Shown one piece after another: positions 13,560-20,109 of a stretch of DNA of 20,410 nucleotides. The position numbers and the translations under genes were made by a program. Numbering within the stretch: position 1 is the stretch's first letter; each line of letters begins with the position of its first letter. The notes beneath the pieces were generated by a model that was not told the origin of the DNA, searched no databases, and saw only the letters and a program-made list of their open reading frames with translations. This stretch comes from an uncultured Lachnospiraceae bacterium (lineage in GTDB: Bacteria; Bacillota; Clostridia; Lachnospirales; Lachnospiraceae), in assembly GCA_934418055.1 (NCBI GenBank), contig CAKRWX010000013.1:1-20410 (forward strand), in the 5' to 3' direction.

Positions 13560-13774
13560 ATATAAAAACATTTGAAAAAGCATTTAGTTTGAGGAGTGAT
13601 GTCACTCAAATTAACACTGTGATTGGAACCGTAGAAAAAGAACATGCGCATCCTACTATTATTACTAGCCAGTATACAGGTGCTTATTTTTCGGAAAGAT
13701 TCGAGCAAGAACTGATTGAATGGATGAAAAGTAAAGCAGAAGAATATCAAAAAGAATTTGATGATTTGGAATGA
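13556..13774 (+). CDS. Small phage protein of unknown function
   Basis: 72 aa: MNIKTFEKAFSLRSDVTQIN, then HPTIITSQYTGAYFSERFEQ and an acidic helix ending KSKAEEYQKEFDDLE. GGGAGGCAGG precedes an ATGA-coupled start. An upstream in-frame ATG within the previous gene is less well placed. No family recognised. Confidence 0.62.
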   Translation: MNIKTFEKAFSLRSDVTQINTVIGTVEKEHAHPTIITSQYTGAYFSERFEQELIEWMKSKAEEYQKEFDDLE

Positions 13775-13793
13775 TAAGAGAAAGGAAAATGCA

Positions 13794-14378
13794 ATGAGCA
13801 ATAAATTGAGAAAAAAAGATCATACGTTTGATTTCGTTAAGGTAAGAGCAACGAAAGAAGAGAAAGAGGATAAGGCAATCATGTGCCTGTCAACGCACAT
13901 GCAGTACATGGTTTATCTGGAACTCTTGGATGTACTGGGATTTAAAGAGAAAAGACTTCGGAAATTTTTCGAATCCATGAAGGAATTGAAAGAATCCTGG
14001 TCAGATGGGAAAGTGAGCACAGATGAGATGCTGAACTACTGCAGGAAGAAAAAGATACCGGCATACGAGTGGACGAAAAGCATCCCGGTCAGCAAGAAGC
14101 TGGCATTAATAAAGCCATATTCCTGCGTGAACGTGTTGAATTATATTGAGGCAGCTATTTTAGTTCATGTAATGATGGCAGCCATTATCCTGAAGGAAGA
14201 ATTTAAGATATCTAATAACCAGATCGGACAGATACTGAAAAAGATCGAAAACGATATGGACTGCTATATCAAAGTCCAACCGAGAAGTAAAAAGCCATAT
14301 CTGACGGATGATATCATTCTTCAGATATTCAAAGATGAAGTAAAGCTGGATTTAGTAACTGGAAAGAAGGTAGCCTAA
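13794..14378 (+). CDS. Helical phage protein of unknown function
   Basis: 194 aa with a basic start (MSNKLRKKDHTFDFVKVRAT). The long helices include VLGFKEKRLRKFFESMKELK and a hydrophobic one at about 115-135 (NYIEAAILVHVMMAAIILKE), too interrupted to call a membrane segment with confidence. The end, SKKPYLTDDIILQIFKDEVK, is a small helical domain. AAAGGAAAATGC precedes the ATG. It ends 2 bp before the next gene. Not recognised. Confidence 0.65.
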   Translation: MSNKLRKKDHTFDFVKVRATKEEKEDKAIMCLSTHMQYMVYLELLDVLGFKEKRLRKFFESMKELKESWSDGKVSTDEMLNYCRKKKIPAYEWTKSIPVSKKLALIKPYSCVNVLNYIEAAILVHVMMAAIILKEEFKISNNQIGQILKKIENDMDCYIKVQPRSKKPYLTDDIILQIFKDEVKLDLVTGKKVA

Positions 14379-14380
14379 AA

Positions 14381-14695
14381 ATGTCAGAGAAAAAGACGTG
14401 CACACAATGCGCATACTTCGTGATGCGTGGCCTGCATCCTATTACCGAAGAGAATATGAAGAGCGAAAAAGCAATGCTGAAGCATATGAAAAAAGTGATA
14501 AGAACCTGTCCGGAAATGAACCAGGACAGCGGATCGATAACAAGATGTTTCGAACCGGACAACTATCCGTGTACGACACGTGAGCAGATCAAAGAACTGG
14601 AACAAAGAATTGAACAATACGAAAAAGAACATCCATGCAAAAAAGCCAAACAATGGGTGAAGAATTTCATGGATAAATTCATGAAGGTGGTGTAA
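14381..14695 (+). CDS. Cysteine-rich phage protein, hypothetical
   Basis: 104 aa. CTQCAYFVMRG at residues 7-17, then RTCPEM, TRCFEPDNYPC and a C-terminal amphipathic helix with a second lone Cys (EKEHPCKKAKQWVKNF). The spaced cysteines fit a zinc or disulfide mini-domain followed by a coiled helix. AAGGTAG lies before the ATG. Confidence 0.62.
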   Translation: MSEKKTCTQCAYFVMRGLHPITEENMKSEKAMLKHMKKVIRTCPEMNQDSGSITRCFEPDNYPCTTREQIKELEQRIEQYEKEHPCKKAKQWVKNFMDKFMKVV

Positions 14696-14697
14696 AA

Positions 14698-15201
14698 ATG
14701 GAAAAACTGGAAAGTCGATGGTACAGAGGAAAAAATGATCGGAACGGCAAATGGTATGTTGGCTATTTAGGTGCTTTTTCATCAATCAGTGGAGTGGTAT
14801 GGACTGTAAAACCTGCTAGTAGTACAGCGGATATTTTTAGTGGCGCTCAGAAAGGACGTGGCGGATCTGTTGAAGAATCAACTATCTGTAAATGTTCCGG
14901 TTTGAAAGATAAAAATGGAAAACTGATTTTTGAGAATGATATTTTGATGTGCCATGACAATCCTTTAGATCTTGTGAAAGCGGTATTTGGTGAGTTTACT
15001 GTGATAGACATGGAAATAGAGGAAGAGATAGATGATGTGATCGGATGGCATTACGAAGTAATACCAACTGATGCGCTCAGTAAATGCGCACCATTTTGCT
15101 ATTCAATGCCTTTAACCGGCGCTTATATTGATCAATGCAATATGAAAGTTGTAGGAAATATTTTCGATAATCCAGAGTTGTTAAATTGTGAAAAGAAATG
15201 A
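14698..15201 (+). CDS. yopX: YopX-family phage protein
   Basis: 167 aa of the YopX family (named for the SPbeta yopX gene). Diagnostic parts are CKCSGLKDKNGKLIFENDIL, then VKAVFGEFTVI and the C-terminal MKVVGNIFDNPELL. The family forms a beta-rich oligomer in phages of Firmicutes with no firm biochemical role. Length is usual for the family. It overlaps the next (broken) gene as ATGA, showing that gene was once part of the operon. Confidence 0.88.
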   Translation: MEKLESRWYRGKNDRNGKWYVGYLGAFSSISGVVWTVKPASSTADIFSGAQKGRGGSVEESTICKCSGLKDKNGKLIFENDILMCHDNPLDLVKAVFGEFTVIDMEIEEEIDDVIGWHYEVIPTDALSKCAPFCYSMPLTGAYIDQCNMKVVGNIFDNPELLNCEKK

Positions 15202-15431
15202 ACAGATCAGAAATAACACAGTTTTTAAGCAATCTGCTTGAAATTGATAGATTGAGTGGGACTGGAAAGCACTGGGCGAAAGAAGTAAGTATTGATCCGT
15301 GGCATGCAAAAGCGAGGAGAGTTGATTATATGTAGTTCTCCCCAGCTAATCAGTGCTCAATTTCCGGAATCGAGAAAGGCATCTTCACTTGCTATGAAGT
15401 AAAAAGCTGTAAAGAAGATGTTTATAGTGGG

Positions 15432-15859
15432 AATTAGAAAGGGATGATAACATGAAAGAAGTGTTAGAACAGCGATTAGCTGCTAAAAAACAAGATTTAA
15501 AAAATCAACAAGAATATTTTAAAGTTGATATAAAGAATATTGATCAGTCAAAATATGAAGATAATGCTATCAATATATTATTATATATGAAAAAATTGAA
15601 AACAGAAATTGCAGAATTGGAATTATTGCTACAACTTAATAATGCTTGTGATGATAAAGATTGTGTTTTAAGTAAAGATGAAGCAGATACATTTAATACA
15701 TATCTTGAAAGCGATATAAAAATAGCATTTGGGAATACTGATTGGAATCATATTTATAGAAAGATTGTTGGAAATAATTCGAGTGAATTTGCAGAAAAAT
15801 GCATGGAAAAAAGGACTTGAAATCTAAGTTTCAAATCAAGAAGGGAAATAATTATTATG
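15432..15859 (+). mobile_element. 428-bp AT-rich insert in the nuclease gene
   Basis: Everything between the nuclease codons for SG (ending 15431) and HGLNF (from 15860) is foreign to that gene. Equivalent boundaries 3 bp to the right also fit. The insert is visibly more A+T-rich than its surroundings, carries a ribosome binding site and one 122-aa ORF, and ends with a hairpin (TTGAAA/TTTCAA near 15817-15834). It has no inverted terminal repeats or evident target duplication, so it is not a typical insertion sequence. A group I intron or intein is not supported: no U before the left boundary in the simplest reading, and the length is not a multiple of three. Probably a small cassette. Confidence 0.6.
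15452..15820 (+). CDS. Orphan 122-aa protein carried by the insert
   Basis: MKEVLEQRLAAKKQDLKNQQ opens a coiled-coil N-terminal half that continues INILLYMKKLKTEIAELELL. The C-terminal half is a small acidic/aromatic domain (LSKDEADTFNTYLESDIKIA, WNHIYRKIVGNNSSEF). GAAAGGG lies 8 nt before the ATG. The codon use is much more A/T-biased than in adjacent genes, which suggests recent transfer. No homing-endonuclease or transposase motif is visible. I do not recognise the family. Its placement as a self-contained cassette fits a moron-type accessory gene, perhaps anti-defence; that is a guess from context. Confidence 0.7.
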   Translation: MKEVLEQRLAAKKQDLKNQQEYFKVDIKNIDQSKYEDNAINILLYMKKLKTEIAELELLLQLNNACDDKDCVLSKDEADTFNTYLESDIKIAFGNTDWNHIYRKIVGNNSSEFAEKCMEKRT

Positions 15860-16175
15860 CATGGCTTGAATTTCCTTGGCGAAAAAAATTACATAGTTAC
15901 CACAATGCAGTGTTACAAAGATATTTTGCCAGATATCAGAAGCGGCAAATTCGCTAACTATATGTATGAATATTATCCAGAATCATCGAATTATTACGGA
16001 ATTATGGTTGCAGTTCCACAATGGTCAGAATTAACTGACGAATTCGAAAAACCATCAGCATTGGATGCAGATAAGAGATGGAAACTGGCGGTTATAAGGA
16101 ACTGTAATCAAGGACCAAGACGGAGATCTATGACAGAATTATTATTTTGCATGTTAAGGAGCGGAAAATAAGAAG

Positions 16176-16913
16176 ATGAAAAGAGTATTGCCAATATTGT
16201 TCAACACAGAGATGGTGCAAGCAATATTAAGTGGAGAAAAATGTTGCACCAGAAGAATTGTAAAATGCAAATACAGTAATACGGAATTAAAAATACGAAC
16301 AGACAAATACGGAACTTACTTGACAGAAATACAACAGGACATTGAAGGGGAAACACATGGAAAAAGACCCGATGGAACATCATGGTATCAGTTGTTGCCT
16401 TTTATCGAGAAAGAACCGCCTTACCGGATAGGAGATATCCTATATGTTCGTGAAATATGGTGTTGGTTTCCGTGTTGGGATTGTGGAATGGACACAGGAG
16501 ATGGATGCACGGACAAAGAAGCTAATAGGATCTACAATACAAACAAAAAAGAGCATGGTTGTTACGCATACAAAGCGTCATTCGCAGATGCAGAACAGCC
16601 GTTTGACAAATGGTACCCATCTATTCACATGCCGAAAGAAGCTGCCCGTATCTGGCTGAGAGTTACAGGCGTGAGAGCGGAACGTTTGCAGGAGATCACA
16701 GTGGACGAAGCCAAAAAAGAAGGCGCAAATCTCAGAAATGGTAAAAATGTGGGGTGGCAAGAAAAATGGTACCACACAGCAATTGAGAGATTCGAAAAGA
16801 TATGGGATTCAACAATAAAAAAAGCTGATATGGAAAAATATGGCTGGGAGGCAAACCCGTGGGTCTGGGTGATTGAATTTGTACCATGCAAGAGACCGGA
16901 CGGTGATGGATGA
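16176..16913 (+). CDS. ASCH-domain (PUA-like) phage protein
   Basis: 245 aa. The N-terminus ILFNTEMVQAILSGEKCCTR with RRIVK is the ASCH signature. GDILYVREIWCW, SIHMPKEAARIWLRVTGVRA, ERLQEITVDEA and YGWEANPWVWVIEF complete the family pattern. ASCH proteins have a PUA-like fold that binds RNA or modified nucleosides; the YqfB branch hydrolyses N4-acetylcytidine. An internal cysteine cluster (CWFPCWDCGMDTGDGC) may bind zinc. Phage versions of this length are common in Clostridia. Its role here could be RNA modification or binding during infection (inferred). It is complete and overlaps the next gene by 8 bp. Confidence 0.85.
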   Translation: MKRVLPILFNTEMVQAILSGEKCCTRRIVKCKYSNTELKIRTDKYGTYLTEIQQDIEGETHGKRPDGTSWYQLLPFIEKEPPYRIGDILYVREIWCWFPCWDCGMDTGDGCTDKEANRIYNTNKKEHGCYAYKASFADAEQPFDKWYPSIHMPKEAARIWLRVTGVRAERLQEITVDEAKKEGANLRNGKNVGWQEKWYHTAIERFEKIWDSTIKKADMEKYGWEANPWVWVIEFVPCKRPDGDG

Positions 16914-17103
16914 AGTGGAAAAATATAAGAGTTGTAAATATGCGCGGTCTATCGGGCAGGTGGTTGTGAATGTACAACCAAACTGCCCGTATGGGCGTGT
17001 AATAGCGGGTGAACTGATGGTATTGAAAAGAGACTGCGACAAGTGCAAATTTTGCAAAGGGAAAGGAGCCAGAAATGAAATATCCGGAAGAGATGTATAT
17101 TGA
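16906..17103 (+). CDS. Small zinc-knuckle phage protein
   Basis: 65 aa: MDEVEKYKSCKYARSIGQVV, then QPNCPYGRVIAG and RDCDKCKFCKGKG. Five cysteines with a terminal CxxCxxC fit a zinc site. It starts inside the end of the ASCH gene, so translation is probably coupled. It overlaps the next gene by 29 bp. Unknown function. Confidence 0.6.
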   Translation: MDEVEKYKSCKYARSIGQVVVNVQPNCPYGRVIAGELMVLKRDCDKCKFCKGKGARNEISGRDVY

Positions 17104-17332
17104 CAGCCAGATCTTTTCAGAAGATATGGACGGATCAGAGAGCAACTTCTCTGAGAAGATTGTAAAAGTCAGAAAGAAACATATGTGTTCCGTATGCGAG
17201 AGGCAGATCCTGGAAGGAACGAAGGCATTACGGCAGCAGGAAATTATTGAGGGCAACGGATGGTGTAGTTGCTATATCTGCCTTCCATGCATCGAAAAGT
17301 GGCTGGAAGAATCCGGACAGGTGGAAGAATGA
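17075..17332 (+). CDS. Small Cys-rich zinc-finger protein
   Basis: 85 aa. After an acidic N-terminus, KKHMCSVCERQILEGTKALR and NGWCSCYICLPCIEKWL give a CxxC...CxCxxCxxC arrangement typical of a RING- or treble-clef-like zinc site. AAAGGAG precedes the ATG. Such proteins are common in clostridial phages, usually uncharacterised. Confidence 0.68.
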   Translation: MKYPEEMYIDSQIFSEDMDGSESNFSEKIVKVRKKHMCSVCERQILEGTKALRQQEIIEGNGWCSCYICLPCIEKWLEESGQVEE

Positions 17333-17344
17333 TGAGGTGATACC

Positions 17345-17818
17345 GTGGATGATAAGGAAGCAAGAGATATCCTGAAAGAAGAACTGATACAGAAACGACA
17401 GCCGAGATACCTTGCAAGAGCTTACGAGTGTGCAATCAAGGCATTGGATGACAGAATACCGGAAAGTGCAGGGAAAACCAACTCCAGACCAAGACGAAAG
17501 AGAGAGGTAGAGAAAGTGGATGAGAAAAAGGTAAGACTGATTGACGCAAATGCACTAATAGAGGAATTGAAAAAGAGGATCCGCACACCACGAAGCACCA
17601 TGGAAATTGCAAAAGATATTATTCCATTGATTGAAGCGCAGCCAGTTGCATATGATCTGGAAGAAGTTATTCAACCACTTCAGTATCATGCGGATAGAAT
17701 AGCAGATATGAGTAAAGGACAGATTTCAACGGAACAAAAAGTACGTTATCAAGGGGTGGAAAAAGCTTATCGGGAAGCAATAAATATTGTGCAGCATGGA
17801 GGGATAAAGCATGAGTGA
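17345..17818 (+). CDS. Conserved clostridial phage protein, hypothetical
   Basis: 157 aa from a GTG start after GAGGTGATACC. The middle carries RLIDANALIEELKKRIR and IIPLIEAQPVAYDLEEVIQP, the common DAxxLxxxL...IxxQPxAYDxxxVxxxL pattern of uncharacterised phage proteins. The N-terminal 55 residues (helix KEARDILKEELIQKRQPRYL, basic linker RPRRKREVEK) look like a separate module fused in front. It overlaps the methyltransferase remnant by 8 bp. Confidence 0.72.
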   Translation: MDDKEARDILKEELIQKRQPRYLARAYECAIKALDDRIPESAGKTNSRPRRKREVEKVDEKKVRLIDANALIEELKKRIRTPRSTMEIAKDIIPLIEAQPVAYDLEEVIQPLQYHADRIADMSKGQISTEQKVRYQGVEKAYREAINIVQHGGIKHE

Positions 17819-18074
17819 ATTCCTCTGTGACGACTGCATGAAGCATCTGCTGGATTACCCCAATAATTATTTTGACCTTGCTATAGTAGATCCACCTTAC
17901 GGTCTGGGTGAACATGGCGGCAGGATGCGTAGCGGATATGTGAAGCAGAAAAACGGCACCATGAGTTATGTACAAGGCCCGTATTATGCGAAAAAGAGTT
18001 GGGACAAAGCGGTACCGGGAGAAGAATCCAGATCACAGATCAGTATATTTGATTTTATGGACAGACAGGAGTAG
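17811..18074 (+). pseudogene. DNA methyltransferase remnant, internal deletion
   Basis: 87 aa retaining both ends of an N6-adenine/N4-cytosine methyltransferase but not the middle. Residues 1-66 show MSEFLCDDCMKHLLDYPNNY, the catalytic DPPY at residues 27-30 (IVDPPYGLGEHGG) and SYVQGPYYAKKSWDKAVPGE. The usual EYF...IIWGGN section, the AdoMet-binding motif and the rest are gone. It joins directly to SRSQISIFDFMDRQE, which is the typical extreme C-terminus of this family. Full-length relatives are about 200-280 aa. The reading frame is preserved, so the deletion is in frame. It cannot bind AdoMet normally. I infer loss of a self-methylation function. Confidence 0.75.
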
Positions 18075-18080
18075 AATATT

Positions 18081-18302
18081 ATGAGAGTTGCAATATCACC
18101 AAGATCAATCAATGACAGAGGCGGGTACTATTTTATGCCATGCCGGACAAACGTGCCGGAAGGAAAAGAGGGATGGCAGCTGACACGTTGCCCGGACTGC
18201 GGAGCAGAATGCTGGAGAACGCCTCTAGCCGCACTGGCAGAAGTACAGGGCGCAAAAGGTGTCTGCACCATGTGCGGACTGAAAAAAGGAATGCAGAATT
18301 AG
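18081..18302 (+). CDS. Zinc-ribbon phage protein
   Basis: 73 aa: MRVAISPRSINDRGGYYFMP at the start, then RCPDCGAECWRTPLAA and GVCTMCGLKKG, a two-CxxC zinc ribbon. The ribosome binding site GGAG lies over the end of the methyltransferase remnant. The protein is intact and is the last gene before the early/late boundary hairpin. Uncharacterised family. Confidence 0.65.
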   Translation: MRVAISPRSINDRGGYYFMPCRTNVPEGKEGWQLTRCPDCGAECWRTPLAALAEVQGAKGVCTMCGLKKGMQN

Positions 18303-18326
18303 AAAAGCGCGAGCGCTTGCGCTTTT
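18303..18326 (+). terminator. Palindromic hairpin at the early/late boundary
   Basis: AAAAGCGC (18303-18310) and GCGCTTTT (18319-18326) are perfectly complementary, and an internal alternative (AAGCGC/GCGCTT, 18305-18310/18313-18318) competes with it. The tail is only TTTT then GACAGG. It may attenuate read-through from the early operon into the late regulator. Confidence 0.5.
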
Positions 18327-18344
18327 GACAGGAGGGCATGGTAT

Positions 18345-18839
18345 ATGGACAAGCAGAGATTTACAGAAGATGCCACAGTAATCAATAATACAGACATTAT
18401 TGCATTAAATAATGTCTGGTGCACAATGCGTGATATTACGAACCTGGAAGAACGGAGAGCCTGGCAGGAAGGCAGATTGTACCACATCACACAGCAGATC
18501 AGTAATGGCCGTGGAGGCGGTGGGAGTCCAAAGGGAATGGACGAGACATTTGCGGAACTGGCTGGATTAGATGCAGAGCACGAAGAGGCCTGTATGGGAT
18601 ATGTAGCAGATATGCGGGAAGCTCAGAAGATACTGGATAATATCAAGAATCCAAAGATGAAGACTTTTGTTGTGATGATGTATGTCATGAACCGACCTTA
18701 TTCAGAGATCCGGCAGGAGTTGAATATGACCAGAAGATCATTTGAGGCAGCCAAAAAAGCGGTGGAAGAAGCGTCAAGCATGAAACATGTAGATTGGAAA
18801 GAAAAGTACATTTTAAGAGAAAATCAAAAAATGTGTTGA
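18345..18839 (+). CDS. ArpU/RinA-like late transcription regulator
   Basis: 164 aa. The C-terminal region (about 100-145: MKTFVVMMYVMNRPYSEIRQ, then ELNMTRRSFEAAKKAVEE) is a sigma-region-4-like helix-turn-helix of the type in ArpU/RinA/DUF1492 phage regulators that switch on late genes. The N-terminus is helical (IIALNNVWCTMRDITNLEER). GGAGGG is 8 nt from the ATG. It sits between the early operon and packaging genes, the standard place for this class. It is likely to act at the candidate late promoter just downstream. Confidence 0.78.
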   Translation: MDKQRFTEDATVINNTDIIALNNVWCTMRDITNLEERRAWQEGRLYHITQQISNGRGGGGSPKGMDETFAELAGLDAEHEEACMGYVADMREAQKILDNIKNPKMKTFVVMMYVMNRPYSEIRQELNMTRRSFEAAKKAVEEASSMKHVDWKEKYILRENQKMC

Positions 18840-18864
18840 AATGACAAGTGACATGTGCTAAAGT
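18836..18864 (+). promoter_or_regulatory. Candidate late promoter
   Basis: TTGAAA (18836-18841), a 17-nt spacer, TAAAGT (18859-18864). The -35 overlaps the stop of the late regulator gene. The repeated word TGACA/GTGACATG between the boxes may be the activator site. It leads into the terminator-like leader at 18896-18929. Confidence 0.45.
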
Positions 18865-18895
18865 GATATCATTGCGAGAGATGGATAGATAGGTA

Positions 18896-18929
18896 AGCGG
18901 ACAGCTATTACAGTTGCCCGCTATTTTTG
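18896..18929 (+). terminator. Leader hairpin before the late operon
   Basis: AGCGGACAGCT (18896-18906) pairs with AGTTGCCCGCT (18912-18922) with one mismatch and one wobble, then TATTTTTGTG. It stands between the candidate late promoter and the first late gene, so full late expression would need antitermination or read-through. Confidence 0.55.
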
Positions 18930-18955
18930 TGCCCGAAAATGAAAGAGGGTGAAAT

Positions 18956-19585
18956 ATGGGTCAACCGATTCAAATTGAAATTGACGCATCCGATCTGAAG
19001 GATACCATTAACAGATTGAAAGCTGTGACAACACAGGAAAAGGTTGAGCAGACTATGTACAGGGTTTTTAGCAGAACCGGAGCACACGTCAGAAAGGTTG
19101 TCAAAACTGAGGTGCGAAAAGAGTATGAGATCCCGGCAGGTGTGGTACAGGCTGATATCAAGAATGCCAGAATGACGTCCGGAGGATTAGGAGGAGTTGG
19201 TTGCATTATACCGATTCAGGGATCCAGAAAGACCATCGGGCAGACGTACAAAGCATCTGGCGGTGCTCATGGCTGGGCGGTAGCGAGAAGGAACCGTAAA
19301 TACAGGGTAAAGGCGAAAATCGTGAAATCCGGACAGAGTACACTTCCGGAGAGAGCAGCAAGTTACGGAGGCTTCCCACCGTTCCGAAACTTTGATGCTC
19401 CGAAGCTGAACGGCTTGGCATTTACCAGGGAAACCAAAGCAAGATTACCAATCCGGAAGATTGAAGGTATTGCGGTGCCACAGATGGCAGCAACCAGATC
19501 CAGACCAGAGATCCAGAAAGAGATCTTAAACTACATGGAGAAGCGTACAGAGCATGAGCTTATGCGTCTGATGAAGGTGAAGTAA
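18956..19585 (+). CDS. GPZ-like minor tail protein
   Basis: 209 aa, strongly basic: MGQPIQIEIDASDLKDTINR, an Arg/Lys-rich helix (SRTGAHVRKVVKTEVRKEYE), IPAGVVQADIKNARM, and a C-terminal IEGIAVPQMAATRSRPEIQK. This fits the prophage minor tail protein Z family (GPZ, lambda-type tail completion), which acts in tail assembly. GAGGGTG precedes the ATG. Finding it ahead of terminase rather than after the capsid genes is unusual. Overlap of one base (TAATG) links it to the small terminase subunit. Confidence 0.72.
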   Translation: MGQPIQIEIDASDLKDTINRLKAVTTQEKVEQTMYRVFSRTGAHVRKVVKTEVRKEYEIPAGVVQADIKNARMTSGGLGGVGCIIPIQGSRKTIGQTYKASGGAHGWAVARRNRKYRVKAKIVKSGQSTLPERAASYGGFPPFRNFDAPKLNGLAFTRETKARLPIRKIEGIAVPQMAATRSRPEIQKEILNYMEKRTEHELMRLMKVK

Positions 19586-20106
19586 TGGGATACTCAATGA
19601 CTAAGAAGCAACTGGCTGAAGTGGCTGGTTACTCATACAGGAGACTACATGATATTGACAGAGACCTGCCAGAAGGCAAGAAGCTGTTTGTGCAAAGCGA
19701 GGGAGGCAAATACGACCTCGCTATTTTTGTACAAAAATGGGTGGAATACAATGTGGCAAGTGAGACTTGTGACAACCTTGATCTGGACATGGTTAAGGCG
19801 AAGCATGAAGTCATTAAGACCCAGAAGACGGAACTGGAAGTTGCCAGAATCCGGGGACAGTTGATTGATGTGCAGGACGCCCGGAAGTTGTGGGGAGATA
19901 TTGCCAATACTGTCACCCAGAACCTGATCCATCTCCCGGAAAAGGTAGCCCCTATGCTGCAGATGCTGGATAACGTGGAAGTGATATCCAGCATCATTGA
20001 CACTGAGATCCGAAAAGTGCTGGAAGCAATTGCAGATACGCCGCTTCCGGATTATGCGGCAGAGAAGAACGGGGAAAGCGAAGAGGAGGGCAGTGAGGAG
20101 GTGTAG
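19585..20106 (+). CDS. Terminase small subunit (Nu1-like)
   Basis: 173 aa. It recognises phage DNA ends for packaging. The N-terminus MTKKQLAEVAGYSYRRLHDI is a winged helix-turn-helix as in lambda Nu1. It is followed by DLAIFVQKWVEYNVA, a central coil (VKAKHEVIKTQKTELEVARI, RGQLIDVQDARKLW) and an acidic tail (EKNGESEEEGSEE). It is one base-overlap downstream of the GPZ gene and 3 bp ahead of the large subunit, the normal pairing with GpA-type terminases. Such pairs usually cut at cos sites; none is identified here. Confidence 0.85.
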   Translation: MGYSMTKKQLAEVAGYSYRRLHDIDRDLPEGKKLFVQSEGGKYDLAIFVQKWVEYNVASETCDNLDLDMVKAKHEVIKTQKTELEVARIRGQLIDVQDARKLWGDIANTVTQNLIHLPEKVAPMLQMLDNVEVISSIIDTEIRKVLEAIADTPLPDYAAEKNGESEEEGSEEV

Positions 20107-20109
20107 CGG

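Larger units (their letters stand above)
15198..16171 (+). pseudogene. Broken PD-(D/E)XK-like nuclease gene with insert
   Basis: Three pieces of one protein of about 181 aa. Piece 1 (15198-15332) reads MNRSEITQFLSNLLEIDRLS to KARRVDYM, then an amber TAG at 15333-15335. Piece 2 continues in the same frame, SISGIEKGIFTCYEVKSCKE to VYSG. A 428-bp insert follows. Piece 3 (15860-16171) reads HGLNFLGEKNYIVTTMQCYK to ELLFCMLRSGK. In the rejoined protein D43, E67 and K69 (DYM, then YEVKSC) fit the D...ExK core of PD-(D/E)XK nucleases, as in MmcB-like phage proteins. Piece 3 has an ATG with AAGGGA upstream, so a C-terminal fragment might be made, but it lacks the core. The start is ATGA-coupled to the YopX-family gene. 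The gene as a whole should be inactive. Confidence 0.75.

Noticed and set aside
15432..15859. Group I intron or intein as an explanation for the insert
   Set aside because: The insert length is not a multiple of three (no intein), the simplest 5' boundary is not after T, and no intron core or homing-endonuclease motif is seen.
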